Part shown: positions 7,870-14,451 of the stretch, piece by piece
How positions within the stretch are numbered: the first letter of the stretch is position 1
Layout of the letters: each line of letters opens with the position of its first letter
Assembly: GCA_035547155.1 (NCBI GenBank)
Contig: DASZVJ010000254.1
Location: forward strand, 1 to 22,456
Source: CAZNMF01 sp035547155
GTDB taxonomy: Bacteria > Acidobacteriota > Vicinamibacteria > Vicinamibacterales > SCN-69-37
Direction: 5' to 3'
DNA length: 22,456 nt
Notes under the pieces: generated by a model
Seen by the model: the letters and a program-made list of their open reading frames with translations, nothing else
Databases searched by the model: none
What the model was told of the DNA's origin: nothing
Translations under genes and position numbers: made by a program

Positions 7870-7932
7870 GGGCGGCCACAAGGGCCGCCCCTACGGCGTA
7901 TCGGAACGTAGGGGCCGCCCTTGTGGCGGCCC
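7870..7932. repeat. REP-like pair in inverted orientation (locus A)
   Basis: Two 25-nt elements face each other with a 13-nt spacer: 7870-7894 (on the minus strand) and 7908-7932 (plus). Each begins GTAG and then forms an 8-bp stem around loop CTTGT. The left copy has stem GGGCGGCC/GGCCGCCC. The right copy has GGGCCGCC/GGCGGCCC, a matched G-C to C-G swap. The pair lies in the 81-bp gap between convergent genes and could also end transcription from both sides. A GTAG foot plus hairpin, often in inverted pairs, is the known layout of REP/BIME elements moved by RAYT transposases. Confidence 0.8.
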
Positions 7933-7943
7933 TGTTTCCTTCT

Positions 7944-8273
7944 CTACTGCACCCTCACCGGCGCGGCCATCGCGAGCACGAGCGACAGCACGTCGACGTC
8001 CGGCTCGATGAAGCTGAACACCTGACTCGCCTGCTGCCGGCCCGGCGGCTCGTTGGCGCGCGCGAGCACGGTAATCGACAAGGCCGGACAAATCAGGAAC
8101 GTCGCATGGACCTCGGCGCCCGCCGGGGTCGTCGCACCGTAGACCGTGAACGACCGCGCGTCGAGGTGCTGAATCGGCCGCCCGATCTCGTCGCCTTCGA
8201 GCAGCACGCGAGGCGGCGTCATCCAGAGCGGCCGATCGATTTCACTCGTCAATTGGGGCGATGGGACTGTCAT
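7944..8273 (-). CDS. small protein with a divergent PilZ-like fold (tentative)
   Basis: The product is 109 residues and starts MTVPSPQLTSEIDRPL. The pattern IQHLDARSFTVYG... ATFLICPALSITVLARANEP... SFIEPDVDVLSLVLA parallels the beta-strand layout and the closing helix of the PilZ protein encoded just upstream. It lacks the RxxxR and DxSxxG residues that bind c-di-GMP. It may be a degenerate PilZ paralogue that has lost ligand binding, or an unrelated beta-rich protein. The ATG at 8273 has GGAGG about 9 nt upstream. It follows the PilZ gene by 37 nt on the same strand, so co-transcription is likely. Confidence 0.55.
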   Translation of the reverse strand: MTVPSPQLTSEIDRPLWMTPPRVLLEGDEIGRPIQHLDARSFTVYGATTPAGAEVHATFLICPALSITVLARANEPPGRQQASQVFSFIEPDVDVLSLVLAMAAPVRVQ

Positions 8274-8310
8274 CGAACGTTACCTCCGTCAATCGATGGG
8301 GTGAGGATCG

Positions 8311-8724
8311 CTACCGATCGCCGGAGAGGGGCTGAGGTGGCGTGTCGTGGGGCTGAAAGGACCCGACGTCCGTCAGCCGGTTGATGATGGCCGTGATCCC
8401 GCGCGCGGTCGGAATGTCCGGCGCCAATTGCCAGCCGATGATGTACGGCCCCGCCGCGCGCGCCGCGGACCGGCAGTGAATCGCCCTCGCACGCAGATCG
8501 TGCGCTTCGACAGGCGTCAGCGCCACGCGCAGCACGTGCTCGTGGCCGGGCGCAATCGGAACGGTCGAGATCACCTGGAGCCCGCCGAAGCTGATGTCGC
8601 GGACCTCCATGGTCAGCCCGCTCGTCAGGTCGCGCACGACCAGTGTCCCGTCGACTTCCAGCCGTGGAAAGCGGCGGCGTCCGCCGGCGCCCGCCGAGCT
8701 GCGTGCCTCGTCGCGTGTCATCAT
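8311..8724 (-). CDS. PilZ domain protein (probable c-di-GMP receptor)
   Basis: This 137-residue protein carries RRRFPRLEV (RxxxR-type motif, about residues 16-24) and RDISFGGLQV (DxSxxG motif, about residues 42-51), the two elements that bind cyclic di-GMP. The remainder is the expected beta barrel, with IIGWQLAPD near the end and a closing helix. There is no second domain, so it is a stand-alone receptor that would act on a partner protein. The start is uncertain: 8724 is chosen among the ATGs at 8721, 8724 and 8802, and none has a strong ribosome site. The first 15 residues before the motif look like the usual unstructured leader. It is the first gene of a two-gene unit with 7944-8273. Confidence 0.8.
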   Translation of the reverse strand: MMTRDEARSSAGAGGRRRFPRLEVDGTLVVRDLTSGLTMEVRDISFGGLQVISTVPIAPGHEHVLRVALTPVEAHDLRARAIHCRSAARAAGPYIIGWQLAPDIPTARGITAIINRLTDVGSFQPHDTPPQPLSGDR

Positions 8725-9160
8725 CGCGTCACTCGACTGGCTGGGGGTGCACGACGACGATGCAACGTCGGTGCCCAGTCCCGCGCACGCAATCATCGTC
8801 ATTTGAAAAACACGCGAGCCCGCGCGCCTCGATCGTGGACACTGTTCTCTGACGCACGCGCACACATTCGTGTTTGGCTCCGTCCGCAAGCGACACGAAG
8901 CACACACGCGCGTCCGAGCCCGCGAGATATCGCGGGCCCAGGCAGGCCCGCGTCGGTAGCCCGCTGTCCACAACGGTTACTCGCTCATCCCAACCTCCTC
9001 CGCCCCCCGGGACGGCGGATCCACCGTCTGTCAGCAACCATTCACGATCGTCTTGGTACGTCCATTGCGCTGATGGCGGCTGCGGCCGAGCCTTTCGCAT
9101 CACGCGTCCTCCCAGGCTCGCTCGCTCGCGGTCCAATCTCATCGACGCGAAGGAGTTTCC
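8725..9160. other. 436-bp region between divergent genes with two inverted repeats
   Basis: No convincing gene was found here. A minus-strand frame at 8729-9142 has composition unlike its neighbours (long Gly/Arg/Cys runs, no family features) and no ribosome site. The region holds an inverted repeat TTCGTGT/ACACGAA at 8867-8873 and 8893-8899 (19-nt gap). It also holds a hairpin GCCCGCGA-GATA-TCGCGGGC at 8918-8937. The promoters of the PilZ gene (minus) and the ferritin-like gene (plus) should both lie in this stretch, but I cannot pick out convincing -35/-10 boxes. Confidence 0.5.
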
Positions 9161-9739
9161 ATGGCTTCAGCATCCATGCCGCTTCACGACCTCTTCCTGG
9201 ACGAGCTCCGGGATCTCTACGATGCAGAAAAACAACTGACCAAGGCGCTGCCCAAGCTCGCGAAGGGCTCGACCTCGGCAGATCTCCGATCCGCCATCGA
9301 GTCGCATCTCGAGGAAACGCGGGGACACGTCGACCGGCTCGAGCGCGCGTTCCAGCTGCTCGACGAACGGGCACGTGGCAAGCACTGCGCGGGCATCGCC
9401 GGCATCGTCGAGGAAGGCAGCGACCTGCTGACCGAAGATCTCGACGAGCGCGTGATGGACGCGGGCATCATCGCCGGCGCCCAGCGCGCGGAGCACTACG
9501 AGATGGCCGCGTACGGCTCGGTGATCGCCTGGGCGAAGGCGATGGGGCACGACGAGGTCGCGTCGCTGTTGGCCGAAACGCTGGAAGAAGAGAAAGCCGC
9601 CGACGCCAGGCTGACGGAGCTGGCCGAAGGCGGCATCAACGAAGCCGCCGCGAGCGGCGAGGGCGAAGAAGAGGAAGAGACGCCGCGTCAGCCGGCGTCG
9701 CGCTCGAAATCGCGGATGGCCGCCGACGCCCGACGCTGA
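9161..9739 (+). CDS. ferritin-like YciE/YciF family (DUF892) protein
   Basis: This 192-residue, all-helical protein opens with PLHDLFLDELRDLYDAEKQL, the characteristic start of the DUF892/YciE-YciF family. The carboxylate and histidine residues for a di-iron site are present: the E/H pair in ESHLEETRGH (about residues 47-56), RAEHYEMAAYG (about 109-119), and a late E-rich helix (ETLEEEKAAD). Family members are linked to osmotic, oxidative and general stress. The last 35 residues are a charged tail rich in Glu and then Ser/Arg, which looks disordered. The ATG has AAGGAG 6 nt upstream. It is monocistronic: a REP element follows directly, then a gene in the opposite direction. Confidence 0.88.
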   Translation: MASASMPLHDLFLDELRDLYDAEKQLTKALPKLAKGSTSADLRSAIESHLEETRGHVDRLERAFQLLDERARGKHCAGIAGIVEEGSDLLTEDLDERVMDAGIIAGAQRAEHYEMAAYGSVIAWAKAMGHDEVASLLAETLEEEKAADARLTELAEGGINEAAASGEGEEEEETPRQPASRSKSRMAADARR

Positions 9740-9751
9740 AGCAGACGCGCC

Positions 9752-9776
9752 GTAGGGGCGGCCCTCGTGGCCGCCC
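9752..9776 (+). repeat. single REP-like element (locus B)
   Basis: A GTAG foot is followed by stem GGGCGGCC / GGCCGCCC around the loop CTCGT; this differs from the locus A left-hand copy only in one loop base. It fills most of the 40-bp gap between the stop codons of two convergent genes (9739 and 9780), so it could serve as a shared 3' end. Confidence 0.78.
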
Positions 9777-9779
9777 CGC

Positions 9780-10562
9780 TCACGGCTTCCGCAAGCCGCG
9801 TGTTTCCGACCAGTCGAGCGTCCGATCCGGGCGATACCAAGGCAGGCGGTTCTCGGCGGCGTTCGCGAGCATGCGCGACGGGCCGAAGATCAGACGCACG
9901 GTCGCGCGCAGGACGCGATTGCGCGTGTGGGACTCGACCCAGCGGACGAAGTAGCGATCCAGCGCGTCCTCCGCGATCATGAACCCGAATGCGCCGACGG
10001 GCGTGACGACGTAGTCGACCCAGCCGGCGGTTTCTGGACGCATGCCGACGTTGCCGATCGAGGCTTCGCTGAGCGGCCCGACCTCGAACTGCACGCTGTA
10101 GATCGCGCTGAACGCGGCGGCCTTCGCGCGCGAGGCCAGATAGCCGCGCGTGAAGACCGACGCCGCACGGTCGCGATCGCTGTGGTCCAGCCAGATGATG
10201 CCCGCGCCCGCGCCGTGGATGGGATGGCCGATGTAGTTGACCTCCCACGAGTCGGTGTCGTCCCACTGCTGCGGAATCCGCACGGATCGCCGGTAATCCT
10301 TCCAGAACGGCCCGCCCAGCTCGGCGCGCGTCTTCTGCTGGAATGCGACGCGGATGCTGTGCTCCATCATCACGAGCTTCAACGAATCGACGAGCGCGCC
10401 CGCAAAATCGCGCGCCTCGTGGGAGTCGTCGGAGTCGTCGTCGAACGCCTGCGGTGACGGAGAGGTGACCGGCGGCAGCGTCTGGCCGACGGCCGGGCGC
10501 ACGGCACCGGCGCACACGCTCACGGCGAGCACACAAAGAACGACAGGCCGAGCGACGGTCAC
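9780..10562 (-). CDS. exported protein, possibly DUF3943-like
   Basis: The product is 260 residues with a signal peptide (hydrophobic PVVLCVLAVSVCAGAV, cleavage likely near AVGQ). An acidic linker (DDDSDDSHE) follows. The central segment WEVNYIGHPIHGAGAGIIW, with its conserved GHP-x-x-G, recalls the DUF3943 family; this match is from memory and tentative. Further on are FEVGPLSEASIGNVG and DYVVTPVGAFGFMIAEDALD. These hydrophobic segments could be membrane-associated or part of a beta barrel. The start is a GTG at 10562 with GGAGG 5 nt upstream. It is divergent from the permease gene, with a 53-bp gap. The function is unknown. Confidence 0.7.
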   Translation of the reverse strand: MTVARPVVLCVLAVSVCAGAVRPAVGQTLPPVTSPSPQAFDDDSDDSHEARDFAGALVDSLKLVMMEHSIRVAFQQKTRAELGGPFWKDYRRSVRIPQQWDDTDSWEVNYIGHPIHGAGAGIIWLDHSDRDRAASVFTRGYLASRAKAAAFSAIYSVQFEVGPLSEASIGNVGMRPETAGWVDYVVTPVGAFGFMIAEDALDRYFVRWVESHTRNRVLRATVRLIFGPSRMLANAAENRLPWYRPDRTLDWSETRGLRKP

Positions 10563-10615
10563 GAGCGCCTCCGGGAAGTCCTCACAGTGTAGAACAGCGG
10601 GCAGGTGTCCTATCC

Positions 10616-11536
10616 TTGTCCGCCGTGTCCCTGCTGCTCTCGATCCTCTCCACCGACATCGTCCCGATTTTCCTGATTGCGGGCGCCGGCTTCGTGCTGG
10701 CGCGCACCCTGCGGGTCGATCCGCATGCGCTGACGCAAGTCGTATTCCACGCGCTGCTGCCCTGCTTCGTGTTTCGCGCGCTGGTGAGCGCCACGATCAC
10801 GCCGTCGCAGGCCGGCCGGCTGGTGCTGCTGGCCGTGCTGGTCATGGGCACGACCGGCGCCGTGGGCTACGCGATCGCCCGGACGCTGCGGCTGGGACGG
10901 GCCGAGCTGAGCGCGTTCCTGCTCGTCGTGATGTTCTCGAACGGCGGCAACTACGGATTGCCGGTCGTGTCGTTCGCATTCGGGCCGCCGGCGATGTCGG
11001 CGGCGACGGTCTATTTTCTGACCGGCTCGGTGATGACGTACACGGTCGGCGGGTTTCTCGCTGCGGCGGGCAACCGGCACGCCCGCCTCGCGCTGCTCGG
11101 CGTGCTGAAGATGCCCGCGCTCTACGGCGTCGCGAGCGCGCTCGTCGTGTTGTGGCTCGGCGCGCCGGTGCCGACGCCGGTCTCGCGCGCCGTCGACATG
11201 CTGGCCGACTCCGCGCTGCCGCTGATGATCGTGATCCTCGGCATGCAGCTCCAGCGCGCCGTCCACCCGGCCCGGCCCGCGCTCGTCGTCGTTGCCGTGC
11301 TGTTGTCGCTGATCGGCACGCCGCTGATGGCCTGGGGCTTTTCGTCGCTGCTCCACATCTCCGGCCCGGCCCGCCAGGCCGCCGTCGTGCTCGCGTCGAT
11401 GCCGGTCGCGGTGACGACCTCGATCCTCGCGATGAAGTTCGACAGCGCGCCGGACTTCGTGATGAGCGCAATCTTCCTGTCGACGCTCCTCAGTCCGCTC
11501 ACGCTGACGCCGATCATCGCGATGTTGGTGAGATAG
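10616..11536 (+). CDS. AEC-family (auxin efflux carrier-type) permease
   Basis: The product is 306 residues and mostly hydrophobic, with about ten predicted membrane helices. The segment LLVVMFSNGGNYGLPVVSFAFG is the N-G-x-N/NYGLP signature of bacterial AEC permeases, and the C-terminal half repeats the fold (ASMPVAVTTSILAMKF). Characterised members transport carboxylates such as malate or other small organic anions; the substrate here cannot be told. The start is ambiguous between the TTG at 10616 (AGGTG about 8 nt upstream) and a GTG at 10625. It is divergent from the exported protein gene. The stop codon lies inside a sequence that pairs with the downstream octamer repeats. Confidence 0.87.
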   Translation: MSAVSLLLSILSTDIVPIFLIAGAGFVLARTLRVDPHALTQVVFHALLPCFVFRALVSATITPSQAGRLVLLAVLVMGTTGAVGYAIARTLRLGRAELSAFLLVVMFSNGGNYGLPVVSFAFGPPAMSAATVYFLTGSVMTYTVGGFLAAAGNRHARLALLGVLKMPALYGVASALVVLWLGAPVPTPVSRAVDMLADSALPLMIVILGMQLQRAVHPARPALVVVAVLLSLIGTPLMAWGFSSLLHISGPARQAAVVLASMPVAVTTSILAMKFDSAPDFVMSAIFLSTLLSPLTLTPIIAMLVR

Positions 11537-11632
11537 GCAGATAAAAACGAGTATCGCCCTATCTCACTATCTCACTATCTGAGATCGGGCTATCTGGCCA
11601 TCGGGCTATCTGCAGTCGATGAGGCAGATAGC
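11528..11632. repeat. CTATCTCA octamer repeats with inverted-repeat partners (possible bidirectional terminator)
   Basis: CTATCT recurs at 11559, 11567 and 11575 (exact 8-bp period) and again at 11590 and 11606 within a 16-bp unit. GTGAGATAG at 11528-11536, including the permease stop, pairs perfectly with CTATCTCAC at 11559-11567. GCTATCTGC (11605-11613) pairs with GCAGATAGC (11624-11632) over a 10-nt loop. The block lies in the 134-bp gap between convergent genes, so it may form the 3' ends of both transcripts. Confidence 0.65.
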
Positions 11633-11670
11633 GCGACAGCCAGATGTCCAGCTAGTGCGATAGGGAGCTG

Positions 11671-12558
11671 TCACGGTTCTCGTACCGCCCTGAACCCGAC
11701 CATCCGGTGCGCCTGGAATGATGGCCAGGCGGCCGAGCGTGCGTAGGTGCGCAGGTTGAAGGCGTCGAGGAAGAACGTGCCGCCGCGCAGCACGCGATAC
11801 GCGCCGGTCGCTGGGCCTTTCGGGTTCTTGCGCGGCGACACGGAATAGTAGTCGCGGCTGTACCAGTCCGACGTCCACTCCATGACGTTGCCCGCCATGT
11901 CGAACGCGCCGTACGGCGACGCGTTGCTGTGCGTCTGGAGATCGCCACGCTTCGAGCCGTCGTAGAAGCCCGCGATCTGTCCCGTGTCGAACGGCTGCGC
12001 GCCGACGAAGTTCGCGTACGAGTGGTCGATCGTGTTGCCCCACGGGTAGCGCCGCTGATCGGTCCCGCGCGCGGCCTTCTCCCACTCGGCTTCGGTCGGC
12101 AACCGGTACGTCTTCCCGGTCTTCGCGCTGAGCCAGCGGCAGTACGCAGCCGCTGAATCCCAGTTCACGCCGAGCACCGGATAGGTGTCGGTGCCGGGCG
12201 TGCCGCCGCCATGATTGTTCGGCTGCGTCCAGTACGGAATCTGATCCTTCGGCACGACGCGGCCCTCGGGCCAGAGCTTGGGATCGTCGTAGCCGGGATC
12301 GTCACGGAACTTCTTCCACTCGCCGTTGGTCATCTCGAGCTTCGCGATGTAGAACGCGTCGAGATCGACCAGATGGACGGGCCGCTCGCGCGGCTCGCCG
12401 TCGCCGAAGTTGTCGCCCATGCGAAAAGCGCCGGCCGGCACGTAGACGTAGTCGCCGTAGCCGTCATTGACCGTCGTGGGCGCCGTCGACCACGCCGACA
12501 GATCGATCGCGATGGCGCACGCGACGAGCGCCGCTCCCAGACACACGTATCGGCGCAT
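11671..12558 (-). CDS. exported SUMF1/FGE-fold protein lacking the catalytic cysteines
   Basis: This 295-residue protein has an N-terminal signal sequence (MRRYVCLGAALVACAIAIDL). The SUMF1 fold motifs are complete: VPAGAFRMGDN (40-50), EMTNGEW (75-81), YRLPTEAEWEKAARG (151-165), GNVMEWTSDWYSRDYY (223-238) and RVLRGGTFF (255-263), ending GFRAVREP. True formylglycine-generating enzymes carry two cysteines in the stretch after RGG; here 255-295 contains none, and the only cysteines are at 6, 13 and 140. It is therefore probably not a sulfatase activator. The fold is also used for iron-dependent oxidases and binding proteins. The ATG lies 2 nt after the upstream hydrolase stop, with AAGGAA upstream, indicating an operon. 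Confidence 0.88.
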   Translation of the reverse strand: MRRYVCLGAALVACAIAIDLSAWSTAPTTVNDGYGDYVYVPAGAFRMGDNFGDGEPRERPVHLVDLDAFYIAKLEMTNGEWKKFRDDPGYDDPKLWPEGRVVPKDQIPYWTQPNNHGGGTPGTDTYPVLGVNWDSAAAYCRWLSAKTGKTYRLPTEAEWEKAARGTDQRRYPWGNTIDHSYANFVGAQPFDTGQIAGFYDGSKRGDLQTHSNASPYGAFDMAGNVMEWTSDWYSRDYYSVSPRKNPKGPATGAYRVLRGGTFFLDAFNLRTYARSAAWPSFQAHRMVGFRAVREP

Positions 12559-12560
12559 CG

Positions 12561-13421
12561 TTATTTCCTTCCCGTGAGCAAGCCGTCCGTGTCGAGAAAG
12601 TGCTTCAACATCGGCATCCAGCTCGAGAACTCCGGACTGCCATCACCTGCGCCGAAGCCGTGACGTCCCTTCTGAAAGACGTGAATCTCGGCGGCCGCGC
12701 CGGCACGCGTGAGATCCGCGAAGAGCTGCGCGTTGCCGAGCGACGGCTGCGCGTCGCCGGCCGCGGACAACAAGAACGTCGGCGGAAAATCCTTCAGCGA
12801 CTCGCCGGGCGTCGCGCGGCCGGGCCCGTAGACGAGCACGAGATAGTCGGGACGCGCGCTGACGCGCTCGATCGGATCGGCGGACTGCGGATCGCCGCTC
12901 GTCGCCGACGCGACGATCGGCCGTCCCATGTTCGAGCCGGCCGAAAAGCCGATGTAGCCGATGCGCGCGGGATCGAGCTGCCACGCCGCCGCGTTGGCGC
13001 GCACGAGACGAATCGCGCGCTGGCCGTCGAGGATGCGCGCGGCGTCGTTGTAGTGCGGCGACAGCCGGTACGTCAGCACGAACGCCGTGACGCCCCAGTC
13101 GTTGTAATGCTCGGCGACCTCGAAGCCCTCGGCGCCGTACATCAACATGATGTTCGAGCCGCCGGGCGCGATGACGACCGCACCGCCGTTGCTCGCGCCG
13201 GGCTTCGGCCGGAAGACGGTGAGAAACGGCGCGTCGAGCGGTCCGGTGCCCGTCGCCATCGGCACGTGTCCGCTCGGCCAGAGCGGAATGTTCTGATAGT
13301 CGGCCAGCGCCGCTGGCGCCGGCGTCTGCGCCGCGGCCGGCCACGCCGACGTCACGCTCATCGCCGCGATCACCGCACACGCCGCGCGCACGATCGCACG
13401 CCTCGCGCTTCGTTCTCTCAT
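12561..13421 (-). CDS. secreted alpha/beta hydrolase (BD-FAE/dienelactone-hydrolase-like esterase)
   Basis: This 286-residue protein has a signal peptide (AACAVIAAMSVTSAWPAAAQ, cleavage near residue 31). It then shows a complete alpha/beta-hydrolase layout: oxyanion region VVIAPGGSN (82-90), nucleophile elbow GFSAGSN with S160, acid D223 in SAAGD, and base H254 in RHGFG. LWPSGHVP after the leader is typical of exported acetyl-xylan-esterase or BD-FAE-like enzymes that remove esters from polysaccharides. The exact substrate cannot be deduced. It is the first gene of a two-gene operon with the SUMF1-fold protein. A 410-bp gap rich in repeats lies upstream. Confidence 0.87.
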   Translation of the reverse strand: MRERSARRAIVRAACAVIAAMSVTSAWPAAAQTPAPAALADYQNIPLWPSGHVPMATGTGPLDAPFLTVFRPKPGASNGGAVVIAPGGSNIMLMYGAEGFEVAEHYNDWGVTAFVLTYRLSPHYNDAARILDGQRAIRLVRANAAAWQLDPARIGYIGFSAGSNMGRPIVASATSGDPQSADPIERVSARPDYLVLVYGPGRATPGESLKDFPPTFLLSAAGDAQPSLGNAQLFADLTRAGAAAEIHVFQKGRHGFGAGDGSPEFSSWMPMLKHFLDTDGLLTGRK

Positions 13422-13557
13422 TGGTCGGGTCTCCGTGGGGAGCTATCATACAGGCTGCGGGCGACAGGCGACGGGCTCGAAGGCGCCGGGTCTGAAGACC
13501 CGTCGCGCACGATGCCCATCGTAGTCTCACGAAGACGGACGAGCGCGAACACACGCC

Positions 13558-13636
13558 GGGCGGCCACAAGGGCCGCCCCTACGATGTGTCTGGCGTCGCT
13601 GCAGCACCGTGCGTAGGGGTGCCCTTGTGGCCGCCC
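13558..13636. repeat. REP-like pair in inverted orientation (locus C)
   Basis: The left element (13558-13582, minus strand) is identical over 25 nt to the left copy of locus A. The right element (13613-13636, plus) keeps the GTAG foot and the distal arm GGCCGCCC but has lost a base and changed another in the proximal arm (GGGTGCC). The 30-nt spacer differs from that of locus A. Unlike the other two loci it sits between divergent genes. Confidence 0.78.
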
Positions 13637-13670
13637 GGTCGTCCGAAATCGGATCTTCATCGTCTGAACT

Positions 13671-13718
13671 CCGATGTCCCGATGTCCCGATGTCCCGATG
13701 TCCCGATGTCCCGATGTC
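13671..13718. repeat. six perfect tandem copies of octamer CCGATGTC
   Basis: CCGATGTC is repeated six times without interruption over exactly 48 bp. A seven-base or longer unit in non-coding DNA is typical of short tandemly repeated sequences. It lies 114 bp upstream of the DUF2911 start, between the REP pair and the gene. Confidence 0.9.
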
Positions 13719-13831
13719 GTCGCCCGTAGCCTGCAGCCCGTAGCCCGACGTGTAAACATCTCCCCCGTGTCCGTCTTAGATCCCAACCATACTGAGAAGC
13801 TGTACGTCCGCGTGAGGACGAGGAGGAAGCG

Positions 13832-14377
13832 ATGCGACGCCTGATGAACATGGCCATGGTGACGGCAAGCCTGTGTACGATGACCATCGCACTGCACGCA
13901 CAGAAGATGACGCAGGTGCATCCGGGCACCGGTGGCAGTCCGCACGTGAAGACGGAATGGACGATCGATGGCGCGGCGATCTCGATCACCTACGGCCGGC
14001 CGTACCTCAAGGGCCGCCCCGAAGCGCAGCTGATGCCGCCGGGAGAGCCGTGGCGCATCGGCGCCGATGAGCCCACGCTCCTCACCACCAACAAAGCCCT
14101 CAAGCTCGGCACGTTGACGCTCGCGGCCGGCACCTACACCCTCAACGCGGTTCCCGGCGCGACGCAGTGGGAGCTGCTCGTCGGCAAGAACGAGGGCCAG
14201 TGGGGCATTCCCTATCGCAAGGATCTCGAGATCGGCCGCACGCCGATGAAAGTCGGCAAGACCGCGTCTCCCGTCGAACAGGTCACGATCTCGATCGATG
14301 ACACGGCCGCCGGCGCCACGCTGCGCATCGAGTGGGGCACGACAAGCGCCACAGTGCCGTTCACGGTAAGCAAATAG
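13832..14377 (+). CDS. exported DUF2911 family protein
   Basis: The product is 181 residues with a signal peptide (MNMAMVTASLCTMTIALHAQ, cleavage after AHA). The DUF2911 hallmarks are present: ISITYGRPYLKGR, PWRIGADEPTLLTTNKALKL, LAAGTYTLNAVPG and EWGTTSATVPF. These indicate a small periplasmic beta-sandwich. The function of the family is not established; members are common in Bacteroidetes and Acidobacteria. The ATG has GGAGGA 6-8 nt upstream. It is followed 75 bp later, across the AACTTCG heptamer array, by the PIG-L gene on the same strand, so a shared transcript is possible. Confidence 0.9.
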   Translation: MRRLMNMAMVTASLCTMTIALHAQKMTQVHPGTGGSPHVKTEWTIDGAAISITYGRPYLKGRPEAQLMPPGEPWRIGADEPTLLTTNKALKLGTLTLAAGTYTLNAVPGATQWELLVGKNEGQWGIPYRKDLEIGRTPMKVGKTASPVEQVTISIDDTAAGATLRIEWGTTSATVPFTVSK

Positions 14378-14380
14378 AAA

Positions 14381-14443
14381 AACTTCGAACTTCGAACTTC
14401 GAACTTCGAACTTCGAACTTCGAACTTCGAACTTCGAACTTTC
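14381..14443. repeat. eight perfect tandem copies of heptamer AACTTCG plus one degenerate copy
   Basis: AACTTCG starts at 14381 and repeats every 7 bp through 14436; the ninth copy is AACTTTC. Each junction contains the palindrome TTCGAA. The array lies between the DUF2911 stop (14377) and the PIG-L ATG (14452). Because 7 is not a multiple of 3, it can be read through as a 7-residue repeat (ELRTSNF) in frame with the PIG-L gene. The same heptamer occurs inverted at 22270-22297. Confidence 0.95.
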
Positions 14444-14451
14444 CAAAACCC

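Larger units (their letters stand above)
13422..13831. other. 410-bp repeat-rich region between divergent genes
   Basis: No gene was found. In order it holds a hairpin CGGGTC-TGAA-GACCCG (13487-13502), a REP-like pair (13558-13636), six octamer repeats (13671-13718) and two direct copies of GCCCGTAGCC (13723-13746). The leader of the DUF2911 gene follows. Promoters for the esterase (minus) and the DUF2911 gene (plus) must lie within it, but no clear -35/-10 boxes were identified. Confidence 0.6.

Noticed and set aside
8967..8976. DnaA-box-like TGTCCACAA
   Set aside because: A single copy with mismatches and no cluster or AT-rich unwinding region; not evidence of an origin.
8729..9142. Possible 137-codon minus-strand gene in the PilZ/ferritin gap
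   Set aside because: There is no ribosome site, low-complexity Gly/Arg/Cys runs, and no recognisable motif; it covers a likely promoter region.
13671..14443. Tandem arrays as a possible CRISPR
   Set aside because: The units are 7-8 bp with no spacers between them and no cas genes; they are simple tandem repeats.
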